A stretch of 64,000 nucleotides of DNA from Proteobacteria bacterium 005FR1. GTDB lineage: Bacteria; Pseudomonadota; Gammaproteobacteria; Pseudomonadales; Cellvibrionaceae. This document shows, one piece after another, positions 55,491-64,000 of this stretch. Positions within the stretch are counted from its first letter, which is position 1. Every line of letters begins with the position of its first letter. A model generated the notes under the pieces. It did not search any database and was not told where the DNA came from. It saw nothing but the letters and a program-made list of their open reading frames with translations. Both the position numbers and the translations under genes were made by a program. The DNA is taken from NCBI GenBank assembly GCA_026192395.1, contig WACF01000001.1:2354309-2418308 (forward strand), given 5' to 3'.

Positions 55491-56756
55491 TCAGTCCGCG
55501 TAGACGGGAAAGCGCTTGCAGATCTCCAGCACCTTGCCTTTTACGTCGGCAATCACGGCTTCCGCGTCGCCGGCCTCCAGCGCGTCCAGCACGTCGCACA
55601 TCCAGTTGGTCAGATCGCGGGTTTCCGCTTCCTTGAAGCCGCGAGTGGTGATTGCAGGCGTACCCACACGCAGACCACTGGTGACAAAAGGAGAGCGCGG
55701 GTCGTTCGGCACCGCGTTTTTGTTGACGGTAATGTTGGCGCGTCCGAGAGCCGCATCCGCGTCTTTGCCGGTGTATTCCTTGCCGATCAGGTCCACCAGC
55801 ATCAGGTGGTTCTCGGTACCGCCGGACACGATCTTGATACCGCGCTCCATGAAGGTGGCGGCCATGGTCTTGGCGTTCTTCACGACTTGCTGCTGATAGC
55901 TTTTGAAGTCATCGCTCATGGCTTCCTTGAAGCAGACCGCCTTGCCGGCAATCACGTGCATCAGCGGACCGCCCTGACCGCCGGGAAATACGGCGGAGTT
56001 GAGCTTTTTCTCGATCTCTTCATTGGCGCGGGCGATGATCAAACCGCCGCGAGGACCGCGCAGGGTCTTGTGAGTGGTGGAAGTCACCACGTCGGCCACC
56101 GGCACCGGGTTCGGGTAAACGCCCGCGGCCACCAGGCCGGCTACGTGGGCCATGTCCACCATCAGGTAGGCGCCGACTTCCTTGGCGATGTCGGCAAAGC
56201 GCTGCCAATCCATTACCTGGGAATAGGCGGAGAAGCCGGCGACGATCATTTTGGGCTTGTGCTCGCGGGCCAGTTGCTCAACCTGTTCGTAATCCACTTC
56301 GCCGGTTTCGGTGTTCAGACCGTACTGCACTGCGTTGTAGATCTTCCCGGAGAAGTTCACTTTGGCGCCGTGGGTCAGGTGACCGCCGTGATCCAGACTC
56401 ATGCCCAGCACGGTCTCACCGGGAGCGACCAGTGCCTGATAAACCGCGGCATTCGCCTGGCTGCCGGAATGGGGCTGAACGTTGGCGTAGTCGGCGCCGA
56501 ACAAGGCCTTGGCGCGCTCGATGGCCAGGGTCTCCACCTTGTCCACATACTCGCAGCCGCCATAGTAGCGCTTGTGCGGATAGCCTTCGGCGTACTTGTT
56601 GGTCAGCTTGCTGCCTTGGGCCGCCATGACCAGCGGGCTGGTGTAGTTTTCGGAGGCAATCAGTTCGATGTGCTCTTCCTGCCGGCGGTCTTCTTCCTGG
56701 ATCGCGGTCCACAGGTCCGGGTCAAAGGAGTCGAGAGATTTGGATTGATCAAACAT
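55491..56756 (-). CDS. glyA: serine hydroxymethyltransferase
   Basis: A 421-residue PLP enzyme interconverting serine and glycine with tetrahydrofolate. The PLP-lysine motif is [30 protein letters not shown] and the N-terminal [14 protein letters not shown] are intact. Start at ATG 56756. A -10-like TACAAT (56818-56813 on the minus strand) lies 57 bp upstream. First gene of the long minus-strand run to ribA. Confidence 0.97.
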   Translation of the reverse strand: MFDQSKSLDSFDPDLWTAIQEEDRRQEEHIELIASENYTSPLVMAAQGSKLTNKYAEGYPHKRYYGGCEYVDKVETLAIERAKALFGADYANVQPHSGSQANAAVYQALVAPGETVLGMSLDHGGHLTHGAKVNFSGKIYNAVQYGLNTETGEVDYEQVEQLAREHKPKMIVAGFSAYSQVMDWQRFADIAKEVGAYLMVDMAHVAGLVAAGVYPNPVPVADVVTSTTHKTLRGPRGGLIIARANEEIEKKLNSAVFPGGQGGPLMHVIAGKAVCFKEAMSDDFKSYQQQVVKNAKTMAATFMERGIKIVSGGTENHLMLVDLIGKEYTGKDADAALGRANITVNKNAVPNDPRSPFVTSGLRVGTPAITTRGFKEAETRDLTNWMCDVLDALEAGDAEAVIADVKGKVLEICKRFPVYAD

Positions 56757-57115
56757 CGCTGCCTCGCGCTGGTGGTAATAATGAAGAATGCTGTGAGATT
56801 TAGAGAGCGCGAATTGTACAGGATGGTCCCGAGATAGTCTCTATCCAGGGATCAGTCAAGAGGCCAGGCCTTGTTTGCTTTCGGGGAATCGCCCACCGCG
56901 AGGAACTTGCGATCGCCACTAGCGTCGACAAAGCCCGGCAGACCAGCGGGCCGCATTGAATTTTGCCGGCACATTCGCTACCTTCGCAGCCCCTGAGCAG
57001 GTGCGGAAAGCCAAACGGCCAGTCACCACAGCACAAACCAAAATAAAGCGATACTTCCTGCCAGCAGATCGTCTGGCGCATTTCACTCTGAATTCCCACG
57101 TGCGGTAATTTTCAT
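56757..57115. other. divergent intergenic region glyA/ettA
   Basis: These 359 bp separate divergent genes. A minus-strand -10-like TACAAT (56818-56813) may serve glyA; its -35 is poor. I looked for a glycine riboswitch or PurR-type palindrome and saw none. The ettA promoter must be near 57040-57110 but is not obvious. Confidence 0.4.
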
Positions 57116-58777
57116 ATGGCTCAATACGTTTACACCATGCAGGGTTTGGGCAAGATCGTCCCGCCCAAGCGCCAGATCCTCAAGGACATTTCCCTGTCAT
57201 TCTTCCCTGGCGCCAAAATCGGCGTCCTCGGTCTGAACGGTGCAGGCAAGTCCACCCTGCTGCGCATCATGGCCGGGGTGGACAAGGATTATGTTGGCGA
57301 GGCCCGCCCCATGCCCGATATCAAAGTGGGCTATCTCTCCCAGGAGCCGCAGCTCGATCCCGACAAGGACGTGCGCGGCAATGTGGAAGACGGCGTGCGC
57401 GAAGCCAAGAACGCGCTCGAAGAACTGGACCAGATCTACGCCGCCTATGCCGAACCGGATGCGGACTTCGATGCGCTGGCGAAGCGACAGGGCGAGCTGG
57501 AAGGCATTATTGAAGCCTGGGACGCGCACAACCTCGACAACATGCTGGAAAAGGCGGCCGACGCCCTGCGCCTGCCACCCTGGGACGCCAAGGTGGAAAA
57601 CCTCTCCGGTGGTGAGAAGCGTCGAGTCGCACTGTGCCGCCTGCTGCTCTCCAAGCCGGATATGCTGTTGCTCGACGAGCCCACCAACCACCTGGACGCG
57701 GAGAGCGTGCTGTGGCTGGAGCGCTTCCTGAAGGAATTCAATGGGACAGTGGTGGCTATCACCCACGACCGCTACTTCCTGGACAACGCCGCCGGCTGGA
57801 TTCTGGAACTGGACCGCGGCCATGGCATTCCCTACCAGGGCAACTATTCCGATTGGCTGGAGCAGAAGGAACAGCGTCTCGCCCAGGAAGAGAAGGCCGA
57901 AGCCGGACGCAAGCGGGCGATCGAGCGCGAACTGGAATGGGTGCGCCAGAACCCTAAAGGCCGCCACGCCAAGAACAAGGCCCGCCTGGCGCGCTTCGAG
58001 GAGCTGCAGTCCCAGGATTTCCAGGCCCGCAATGAGACCAATGAAATCTACATCCCGCCCGGTCCGCGCCTCGGTGACAAGGTCATCGAATTCGACGGCG
58101 TATCCAAGGGCTACGACGGTCGCCTGTTGATCGACAACCTGTCCTTCTCCGTGCCGAAAGGCGCGATCGTCGGCATCGTCGGCGGCAACGGCGCGGGCAA
58201 GTCCACCCTGTTCAGAATGATCACAGGAAAGGAGCAGCCCGATACCGGCAGCATCACCATTGGCGACACCGTTCAGATCGCCCACGTGGAGCAGGGTCGC
58301 GAAAATCTGACCGACGACAAAACTGTGTGGGAAGCTATCTCCGACGGTCACGACATGCTGAAGATCGGCAATTACGAAGTGGGCTCGCGGGCCTATATCG
58401 GCCGCTTCAACTTCAAAGGCTCCGACCAGCAGAAGCGGGTCGGCGACCTCTCCGGTGGTGAGCGCGGCCGCCTGCATCTGGCCAATGTACTCAAGCAGGG
58501 CGCCAACGTGCTGCTGCTGGACGAACCCTCCAATGACCTGGACGTGGAAACCCTGCGCGCGCTGGAAGAAGCTTTGCTCACCTTCCCGGGCAGCGCGCTG
58601 ATCATCTCCCACGACCGCTGGTTCCTGGACCGGGTGGCCACCCACATTCTCGCTTATGAAGGTGAGAGTGAAGTGGTCTTCTTCGAAGGCAATTACACGG
58701 AATACCACGAGGACTTCGTGAAGCGCAAAGGTGAAGCAGCCCAGCCTCAGCGGGTGAAGTACAAGCGCATCGCGTGA
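57116..58777 (+). CDS. ettA: energy-dependent translational throttle protein EttA
   Basis: A 553-residue ABC-F protein with two ATPase domains. First: Walker A GLNGAGKSTLL (about 39-49), signature LSGGEKRRVALC, Walker B LLLDEPTNHLD, with the EttA arm between. Second: Walker A GGNGAGKSTLF and signature LSGGERGRLHLA, Walker B LLLDEPSNDLD. The linker (about 240-320) is rich in Arg/Lys/Glu. EttA binds the ribosomal E site and gates the first elongation step by ADP/ATP ratio. A family B repeat begins at its stop, followed by a strong terminator. Confidence 0.96.
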   Translation: MAQYVYTMQGLGKIVPPKRQILKDISLSFFPGAKIGVLGLNGAGKSTLLRIMAGVDKDYVGEARPMPDIKVGYLSQEPQLDPDKDVRGNVEDGVREAKNALEELDQIYAAYAEPDADFDALAKRQGELEGIIEAWDAHNLDNMLEKAADALRLPPWDAKVENLSGGEKRRVALCRLLLSKPDMLLLDEPTNHLDAESVLWLERFLKEFNGTVVAITHDRYFLDNAAGWILELDRGHGIPYQGNYSDWLEQKEQRLAQEEKAEAGRKRAIERELEWVRQNPKGRHAKNKARLARFEELQSQDFQARNETNEIYIPPGPRLGDKVIEFDGVSKGYDGRLLIDNLSFSVPKGAIVGIVGGNGAGKSTLFRMITGKEQPDTGSITIGDTVQIAHVEQGRENLTDDKTVWEAISDGHDMLKIGNYEVGSRAYIGRFNFKGSDQQKRVGDLSGGERGRLHLANVLKQGANVLLLDEPSNDLDVETLRALEEALLTFPGSALIISHDRWFLDRVATHILAYEGESEVVFFEGNYTEYHEDFVKRKGEAAQPQRVKYKRIA

Positions 58778-58876
58778 CAGTCGCCAGCGACGAGTCTCCA
58801 GTCGTCAAAGAAGGCCGGCTCAGTTGAGCCGGCCTTTTTTGTTTTCCACAGGCGATCGGAGGACGGCGACTGGAGT
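58776..58876. repeat. family B repeats flanking the ettA terminator
   Basis: Directly after the ettA stop TGA: CAGTCGCCAGCGACGAGTC, then TCCAGTCGTC (to 58806). After the terminator, in opposite orientation: GGAGGACGGCGACTGGAG (58857-58874). The two arms enclose the terminator hairpin. Confidence 0.55.
58811..58840 (+). terminator. intrinsic terminator after ettA
   Basis: Perfect 12-bp stem AAGGCCGGCTCA / TGAGCCGGCCTT with a 2-nt apex (GT), continuing into a six-base T-run (58835-58840). Confidence 0.93.
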
Positions 58877-58878
58877 AA

Positions 58879-60342
58879 TCAGAACTGGTTGCTTGGCAGC
58901 AGCCTCAGACCGTCCGGGTCAGGACCGCCAGGTACCCACTGAGCCAGACAGCTGTCGTCCGCCACACAACTGTCGGTGAGGGTTTGCAGAAAGGCCTCCA
59001 GTTGGTCGATCTCCCCTGAGCTTAGCGCTACGTTTGCCAATTTGGACGAACCTGCGCTTCGGTTGTGCTCCAACTGCGCCAGGGCAAGGCGGGTATTCCG
59101 CTCCGCATTGGTTTTCTGGATAGCCGGGTCCAGATTCGACAATGTAAAGTCAAAGCTGTCGATCGCAGCGGCCGGGTTGAGGTGGTGTACGATCACCTCG
59201 CGCAGGCTCTTATACGCTCCCGAATGCCCGTACGGGCCTGTTTCGGTGACGTTGAGCAGCGTGGGAGTGCGGAAAGCGTAGCGATCTTCCGGGCGCTTGG
59301 TGGTTTGCTCCCGACCAAAATCATCGTCGCCATCAGTGCCGTCGCCTTTGCCTCGCCCGATCTGCGGAATGGCAACAACATGAAATTTCTCATCCGTAAA
59401 GAAGTCGCCCGAGTGGCAGCCGGAACAGCCTGCGCCGCCCGCGGCGGGAGCGGTGAAGAACAGCAACGCGCCTCGTTTAGCCTGCAAGGTGATCGCTTCA
59501 TCATCGCCCTCAAGAAAATCTTTCCAGGGCGTGTCCACGAATACCTGGGAGCGCTCGTACTCCGCCAAAGCGAAGGAAATCGTTTCGAAGGTGATCAACT
59601 CCGCGGCGCTTTCATTGCTGTTCAGGGCAGATTGGAATTCAGCCAGCCAGGTGTTGGGCAGCGCCTGGCTGGTCAGCCGCGCCACCAAAGCCTGACGAAG
59701 CTCCTCGTTGCTGCTTCCTGCCATGAACTGGCCGCGCATCTCCTCCGCCGAGGTGACCGGAAATAACGACTGCGCTTGAGTCAGATTCAGCGCATCGGGG
59801 TCGGCAGGATCGCTGACATTGCCGGCGCTGTCGGGAGTTCGGATGGGAGCCGCTTCACCGTTGTGACTGTCGACGCCGTCCAGTACCTCCACCCGTCCGT
59901 CGTGGAACAAGACCTTGTCCCAGAGTGCGATGTTGAAGGTGGTGGGCGCATTTCGCGGAACCGTTGGCCCTCCATCGAAATGGTGGCCGGCTACTGAATG
60001 CAGGCGACCGGGGCCGAGAAAGTCTGGGTCTTCGGCTTCCACGCCGACCGGCAATGGCAGATCGTCCCCGCCCCCGAGCAAGGGGTGGTGACAAGTCACG
60101 CAAGCCGAGTCGGTCAAGCCACCGAGCGCCTTGGAGAAGAACAGCTTCATTCCCAGTTGCGGGACCGGATCCTCGATGGCCGGCAGGTTTCTGCCCGCCG
60201 CGGGATTTCCCGTTAATCGCTGTTCCGTAGCCATCGCACGCAAGGCGTCCGTGATACTGCTTTCGTCGTTATCAGAACTATCGCTGCCACACCCGCTCAA
60301 CCCGGGAGCCAGTGACAGCAGAAAAGATTGCCCAAATTTCAC
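58879..60342 (-). CDS. di-haem cytochrome c peroxidase/MauG family lipoprotein
   Basis: A 487-residue protein. A lipoprotein-type signal ends APGLSGC (Cys18), followed by an Asp/Ser tether. Two haem c motifs: C81-x2-C84-H85 (CVTCHH) and C306-x2-C309-H310 (CSGCHS). The arrangement, with RNAPTTFNIALWDKVLFHDGR between them and RTPTLLNVTETGPYGHSG after the second, is that of the cytochrome c peroxidase/MauG superfamily. It may reduce peroxides or oxidise an unknown substrate in the periplasm. It is divergent from the beta-helix/di-haem pair, suggesting a common process. Confidence 0.9.
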   Translation of the reverse strand: MKFGQSFLLSLAPGLSGCGSDSSDNDESSITDALRAMATEQRLTGNPAAGRNLPAIEDPVPQLGMKLFFSKALGGLTDSACVTCHHPLLGGGDDLPLPVGVEAEDPDFLGPGRLHSVAGHHFDGGPTVPRNAPTTFNIALWDKVLFHDGRVEVLDGVDSHNGEAAPIRTPDSAGNVSDPADPDALNLTQAQSLFPVTSAEEMRGQFMAGSSNEELRQALVARLTSQALPNTWLAEFQSALNSNESAAELITFETISFALAEYERSQVFVDTPWKDFLEGDDEAITLQAKRGALLFFTAPAAGGAGCSGCHSGDFFTDEKFHVVAIPQIGRGKGDGTDGDDDFGREQTTKRPEDRYAFRTPTLLNVTETGPYGHSGAYKSLREVIVHHLNPAAAIDSFDFTLSNLDPAIQKTNAERNTRLALAQLEHNRSAGSSKLANVALSSGEIDQLEAFLQTLTDSCVADDSCLAQWVPGGPDPDGLRLLPSNQF

Positions 60343-60588
60343 TGTTTAGATTCCTTTGTATTCATGAATACGCTGGCAATCCAATCCAGCACCCCGAAGT
60401 AACCGCATATCTAGTGGGGATTTTACCCCAAATATTGGCGCGTGAAATAGCCAAATTCGCCGAACCCCCTTCGATCCCCATGCGCCCGGTAGCAGCGAGC
60501 GATTACTTCGGGCCTCGTGACCGCCTGGACTTTGCTCCAGCCGATTTCTGGCGTAGGCTCTCGGAAAAAATACTTAGGAGCCTTCGCC

Positions 60589-61836
60589 ATGCCTGCCACA
60601 AGTGTTCTCCGTTTTCCCGCCCTGGTTGTCGTCGCCAGTTCACTCTTCGTTGTTGCCTGCAGCCAGGAAGCAAACCAACCGGTTTCCGCTGATTATCAGG
60701 AACAATTGATGACCCAGCTCATCGAGGCCAAGCCCGGTGATGTCATCGAGATTCCCGCCGGGACTTTTCACTTCAATCGCGGCCTGACCCTGAATGCCGA
60801 CGGTGTGACCTTGCGCGGCCAGGGCATGGATCAGACGGTGCTGTCCTTTAAGAATCAGGTGCAGGGCGCCGAAGGGTTGTTCGTGGGAGCCAGTGATTTC
60901 ACCATCGAAGATCTTGCCATCGAGGACACCAAGGGCGACGGGCTAAAGATCAACGACGGCAAGAACATCGTCATCCGCCGGGTGCGGGTGGAGTGGACCG
61001 GCGGGCCGGAAACCGAGAACGGTGCCTACGGCATTTATCCGGTGCAGACGGAAAACACGCTGATCGAAGAGTCAGTGGCGATCGGTGCATCGGACGCGGG
61101 GATTTATGTGGGCCAGAGCCGCAACGTGGTGGTGCGCAACAACCGCGCGGAATTCAATGTGGCAGGAATCGAGATCGAAAATACCGAACACGCGGACGTT
61201 TACGGCAACATCGCCACCAACAACACCGGCGGCATCCTGGTTTTCAACATGCCCAACCTGCCAGTGCCCGGTCGCGGCACTCGGGTTTACGACAACGAAA
61301 TGTTTGCCAACAACACCGACAACTTCGCCCATGAAGGCACCGCGGTAGCCAGCGTGCCGACCGGCTCGGGGTTGATCATCAACTCCAACGACGCGGTGGA
61401 AATCTTCAACAACCGTTTCGCGGATAACAACACCGCCAATGTACTCATCTCCTCGGCCTTCTCAGCGGGCTATTTTCAGGATCGTGAAAAGGCGGACGCC
61501 TTCGATCCTTATCCCGAGGCGATTTTCATTTACGGCAACGAATTCTCCGGCGGCGGCAGCAAGCCCGACAAGCTGGAGCTCAAGGCGCTCAAGCTCAAGG
61601 AGTTCGGGCTCGGCGAGTCTCTGCCCGACATTCTCTGGGACGGCTATGTGGATCCGAACAAGCAAGTGGACGGAAAGACGCCCGATCACCTGAAAATTTG
61701 TGTACAGAACGAAGGCGCCGGCATCATCAACGTGGATGCCCCCAACGGCTACAAAAATATCTCCACCGACATGGCACCGCATGATTGCCGACTCGAACCC
61801 CTGCCGGCAGTAAACCTGGAGGCCGCAAAGACGTGA
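60589..61836 (+). CDS. parallel beta-helix repeat lipoprotein
   Basis: A 415-residue protein; ATG at 60589 with AGGAG upstream. Lipobox-like VVAC with Cys24. From about residue 45 to 330 the chain has right-handed beta-helix (PbH1) spacing: repeated N/D-rich turns such as NVVVRNNRAEFNVAGIEIENT and NNTGGILVFNMPNLPVPG. No polysaccharide-lyase catalytic set is evident. It overlaps the next gene (GTGA), a di-haem protein of the SO2930 family; I recall the two families as a conserved pair. Role unknown. Confidence 0.88.
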   Translation: MPATSVLRFPALVVVASSLFVVACSQEANQPVSADYQEQLMTQLIEAKPGDVIEIPAGTFHFNRGLTLNADGVTLRGQGMDQTVLSFKNQVQGAEGLFVGASDFTIEDLAIEDTKGDGLKINDGKNIVIRRVRVEWTGGPETENGAYGIYPVQTENTLIEESVAIGASDAGIYVGQSRNVVVRNNRAEFNVAGIEIENTEHADVYGNIATNNTGGILVFNMPNLPVPGRGTRVYDNEMFANNTDNFAHEGTAVASVPTGSGLIINSNDAVEIFNNRFADNNTANVLISSAFSAGYFQDREKADAFDPYPEAIFIYGNEFSGGGSKPDKLELKALKLKEFGLGESLPDILWDGYVDPNKQVDGKTPDHLKICVQNEGAGIINVDAPNGYKNISTDMAPHDCRLEPLPAVNLEAAKT

Positions 61837-62957
61837 AGCGCTGGTTGATTGTTCTGCTCCCGCTGATCGCCACTGGCTGCGGTCCGGTGGAGCCACGCTT
61901 TCACAGCGAAAATGCGATACCCGAACGCCTCGACGACTGGGGTATGGTCTATCGCGATGGCGATAGCTTGCGCTGGTCGGAGGCCGTGGAGGTTTACGAC
62001 CTCACCACCCCGCTGTTCACCGACTATGCGCACAAGCTAAGAACGGTTCATGTTCCGGAAGGGGGAACGATCAGCAGGGATAGCCATGGACGTTTGCAAT
62101 ATCCCGTCGGCACCGTGTTCAGCAAGACCTTTTACTACCCCGCCGGAAACAGTGCCAGACAGGTGAAAAAGACCGACTTCGCCGAAGCAGACCTCCGCGA
62201 TGGCCTTAGCCTGACAAGCAACCGGGTGCTGGAAACCCGACTGCTGGTGCATTACGACAGCGGCTGGAAGGCCCTCTCCTACGTCTGGAACGAGGATCAG
62301 AGCGAAGCCCGGCGCAAGATCACGGGCGCACTGTTTCCGCTAACTCTGGTGGATGGGGCCGGCGAAAAGCAAGATTTCCACTACGTAGTGCCCGACGCAA
62401 ATCAATGCGCCGGCTGCCATGCCACTACCTTCGCGAATCGCCAGGCCGAGCCCATTGGACCGGCCCGGCCCGACTTCATCAACCGCGACTCGCCGCTGGG
62501 CAGTGGCAATCAACTGCAAAACTGGCAGCAGCGCGGCTGGCTGTCCGCCGATCATCAGGATTGGCCGCGGGCGGCGGACTGGCAGGACCCGAGCGCAAGC
62601 CTCCCTGATCGGGCGCGGGCGTATCTGGACATCAACTGTGCCCATTGCCACAGCGAGACCGGCGCCGGTGATACCAGCGGCCTCTGGCTGAACCGCACTC
62701 TGACGGCCAGCCGTAGTCATCTCGGGATATGCAAACCGCCCATCGCCGCCGGCCAGGGCACCGGCGGACGACGCTGGGGCATTGCTCCGGGACATCCGGA
62801 CGACTCCATCCTGATTTACCGGATGGCGAGCCGCGACCCCGGCGCGATGATGCCGGAACTCGGTCGCAGTCTCGTGCACGAGGAAGGGGTTGCGCTGATT
62901 CGAACATGGATCAGCGGGCTCGAAGGTTCATGTACGCGCCAGCTCACGGCCGAATAG
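61833..62957 (+). CDS. SO2930-family di-haem c-type cytochrome lipoprotein
   Basis: The GTG at 61833 overlaps the stop of the beta-helix gene and gives 374 residues starting with a short lipoprotein signal, LLPLIATGC (Cys16). Haem c motifs: C192-x2-C195-H196 (CAGCHA) and C269-x2-C272-H273 (CAHCHS). QYPVGTVFSKTFYYP (about 90-103) is the family signature. Probably anchored in the envelope, receiving electrons from a reaction linked to the beta-helix protein. An in-frame upstream extension was rejected because the GTG gives a proper lipoprotein signal. Confidence 0.9.
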   Translation: MKRWLIVLLPLIATGCGPVEPRFHSENAIPERLDDWGMVYRDGDSLRWSEAVEVYDLTTPLFTDYAHKLRTVHVPEGGTISRDSHGRLQYPVGTVFSKTFYYPAGNSARQVKKTDFAEADLRDGLSLTSNRVLETRLLVHYDSGWKALSYVWNEDQSEARRKITGALFPLTLVDGAGEKQDFHYVVPDANQCAGCHATTFANRQAEPIGPARPDFINRDSPLGSGNQLQNWQQRGWLSADHQDWPRAADWQDPSASLPDRARAYLDINCAHCHSETGAGDTSGLWLNRTLTASRSHLGICKPPIAAGQGTGGRRWGIAPGHPDDSILIYRMASRDPGAMMPELGRSLVHEEGVALIRTWISGLEGSCTRQLTAE

Positions 62958-63076
62958 TTGTAAGGCGCGACAGCTTTGTGCGCCAGTTCACGGAACAATC
63001 GGCTAAATGATCAATCGGAGCTACTTACCCCGACAGGGAGATCGGGGAGTGGCCGTCAGGCAAGAAGGCGACAGCC

Positions 63077-63535
63077 ATGCTGAACAAGACGCTCGATCAG
63101 TGGCTTGCTGAATACGGCGAAAGTCATCAGAACCCACAAAACAAGATGATTCACTGGATTTGTGTCCCGGTGATTCTGTGGTGCGTGCTGGCCTTGCTGT
63201 GGCCGCTTCAGATTGCTGGCCTCGACTGGCTGAATGGCGCGACGCTACTGATTGCGATCAGTATTTTGTTTTACCTGCGGCTGTCCTTACCGCTGGCGCT
63301 GGGGATGGTGGTGATCTCGGCTCTGTCGGTCTGGCTCATCGGCGCTTATCTGGCAGCCGACCTGCCCTGGCCGCTCTGGAGCTTCGCTCTCGCACTCTTT
63401 GTTCTGGCATGGATCGGTCAATTCGTCGGCCATAAGATCGAGGGCAAGAAACCCAGCTTCTTCAAGGACATACAATTTCTTCTGATTGGCCCGGCCTGGC
63501 TGCTGCACAGCGCAATGAAGCGATTGCGGGGATAA
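63077..63535 (+). CDS. Mpo1/DUF962 family membrane protein
   Basis: A 152-residue protein with the DUF962 pattern: WLAEYGESHQNPQNKMIHWICVP at the N-terminus, three or four hydrophobic helices, and GHKIEGKKPSFFKDIQFLLIGPAWLL at the C-terminus. Conserved His residues at the helix ends match the metal ligands of yeast Mpo1, a 2-hydroxy fatty acid alpha-dioxygenase. Equivalent activity here is possible but unproven. Confidence 0.92.
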   Translation: MLNKTLDQWLAEYGESHQNPQNKMIHWICVPVILWCVLALLWPLQIAGLDWLNGATLLIAISILFYLRLSLPLALGMVVISALSVWLIGAYLAADLPWPLWSFALALFVLAWIGQFVGHKIEGKKPSFFKDIQFLLIGPAWLLHSAMKRLRG

Positions 63536-63594
63536 TCGGCACCTCCTTTCTCGCTCCGGGCCTGGACCGCAACGATCAATGACGGAGAGAGGAC

Positions 63595-63789
63595 ATGAGG
63601 ACCAAACGAGAATCGTCCAGGGAACAACAACCCAGAAATCAGTTTCATGCCCGCCTGCTCAGCCAGGTAGAAGTCGCAGGAAAAGAGCGCGTGTATGCGG
63701 AGCGCGTGATAGGCAGCACACCCCTTGATGCGGAGCTACCGCCGATCGAGTTCTTTACCTCCGAAGAGGATTCCGAAAAGTCCTGGTGA
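63595..63789 (+). CDS. hypothetical small protein, 64 aa
   Basis: An ATG at 63595 is preceded by GGAGAGAGGAC, a good ribosome binding site. The product is basic at the N-terminus (MRTKRESSREQQPRNQF) and acidic at the C-terminus (EFFTSEEDSEKSW), with no hydrophobic segment. I recognise no family. It follows the DUF962 gene by 59 bp. Confidence 0.5.
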   Translation: MRTKRESSREQQPRNQFHARLLSQVEVAGKERVYAERVIGSTPLDAELPPIEFFTSEEDSEKSW

Positions 63790-63852
63790 AGGGCAGGAAG
63801 TGAAAGACGCGAGGTCCGCTCACGTCTCTCGCCTCCCATTCTCTTCCGTGCG

Positions 63853-64000
63853 CTAGAAGCCAACGCTGAATGCCACACTCAGCGCATCGCCGCTGGAGTC
63901 GTATTCCCCCGCTATCAAGCCCACACCCGGTTGCTCCCATAGGATGTCGGTATCATCAATGAAGATGTGGGCATAACCAACATCGAGAGAGGCATTGCGG
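63853..64000 (-). CDS. outer-membrane protein transport protein (OmpP1/FadL/TodX family), 3' partial fragment
   Basis: The last 48 residues of a minus-strand gene are visible; the rest is beyond the window. They read ASLDVGYAHIFIDDTDIL, then a loop, then GEYDSSGDALSVAFSVGF ending in a C-terminal Phe. This matches the final two strands of FadL-family porins for long-chain fatty acids and other hydrophobic compounds. The terminal aromatic residue fits BAM-dependent assembly. Confidence 0.75.
   Translation of the reverse strand, partial: RNASLDVGYAHIFIDDTDILWEQPGVGLIAGEYDSSGDALSVAFSVGF

Noticed and set aside
57197-58708. Minus-strand open frame of about 500 codons
   Set aside because: Antisense to ettA, which has all ABC-F motifs; the reverse frame shows no motif.

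Overview
The window is a high-GC chromosomal segment of a gammaproteobacterium. Gene order is close to that of the Pseudomonas / Cellvibrionales (marine) lineages: rplU-rpmA-obgE-proB with rpsT next to it and ispB nearby, adjacent fabA and fabB, xseB-ispA-dxs, galU-algC, and nrdR-ribD-ribC-ribB-ribH-nusB-thiL-pgpA. A proteobacterial dedicated sortase (Pds) regulatory module, c-type cytochrome lipoproteins, an S46 peptidase and a 3' fragment of a FadL-type porin fit an aerobic heterotroph that uses lipids and peptides. I do not name a genus. I recognise no phage, insertion sequence, CRISPR array, rRNA or tRNA.

Layout: 0-5 kb, end of an AAA/R3H protein, DUF2244, a Gln-rich secreted protein, CsbD and an EF-hand/PRC-barrel protein. 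5-16 kb, an ATP-grasp enzyme, a CocE-type hydrolase, an SDR, two lipoproteins (one an S41 peptidase), an S46 dipeptidyl-peptidase and a secreted protein of unknown role. 16-20 kb, pdsO-pdsR-pdsS without a sortase. 20-26 kb, rpsT, proB, obgE, rpmA, rplU, an acyl-CoA ligase and ispB. 27-33 kb, pgi, algC, galU, fabA, fabB. 33-36 kb, an RmlD-like protein, an HNH endonuclease and an sRNA locus. 36-42 kb, xseB-ispA-dxs, DUF418, MATE and DUF1328. 42-48 kb, a four-gene two-component cluster. 48-57 kb, one long minus-strand run glyA-nrdR-rib-nusB-thiL-pgpA-protease-ribA. 57-64 kb, ettA, a di-haem peroxidase, a beta-helix/di-haem lipoprotein pair, DUF962, a small protein and a partial fadL-like gene.

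Two things stand out. First, between the HNH gene and xseB lie two tandem minus-strand small-RNA candidates. Each is rich in GGA motifs and ends in an intrinsic terminator; the downstream one has an 18-bp GacA/UvrY-type palindrome about 65 bp before its inferred start. They look like RsmZ/CsrB-type antagonists of CsrA/RsmA. Second, many gene ends are followed by short-repeat elements: 7-bp tandem repeats (family A, ACGTCTC/ATCTCAC; family B, near CAGTCGC/CAGTCTC) that often begin at or inside the stop codon. At three convergent gene pairs family A forms the last part of a modular element: an ATTCCGGC-N4-GCCGGAAT palindrome, then a variable middle segment (an A/T-flanked GC hairpin at two sites), then the heptads.

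Functional links visible here: isoprenoid supply (dxs, ispA) and the ubiquinone side chain (ispB); riboflavin synthesis with a degenerate RibBX fusion plus a separate intact RibA; unsaturated fatty acid synthesis (fabA, fabB); sugar-nucleotide precursors (pgi, algC, galU); and regulation by PdsRS, the 42-48 kb kinase cluster and the inferred Gac/Rsm output RNAs.
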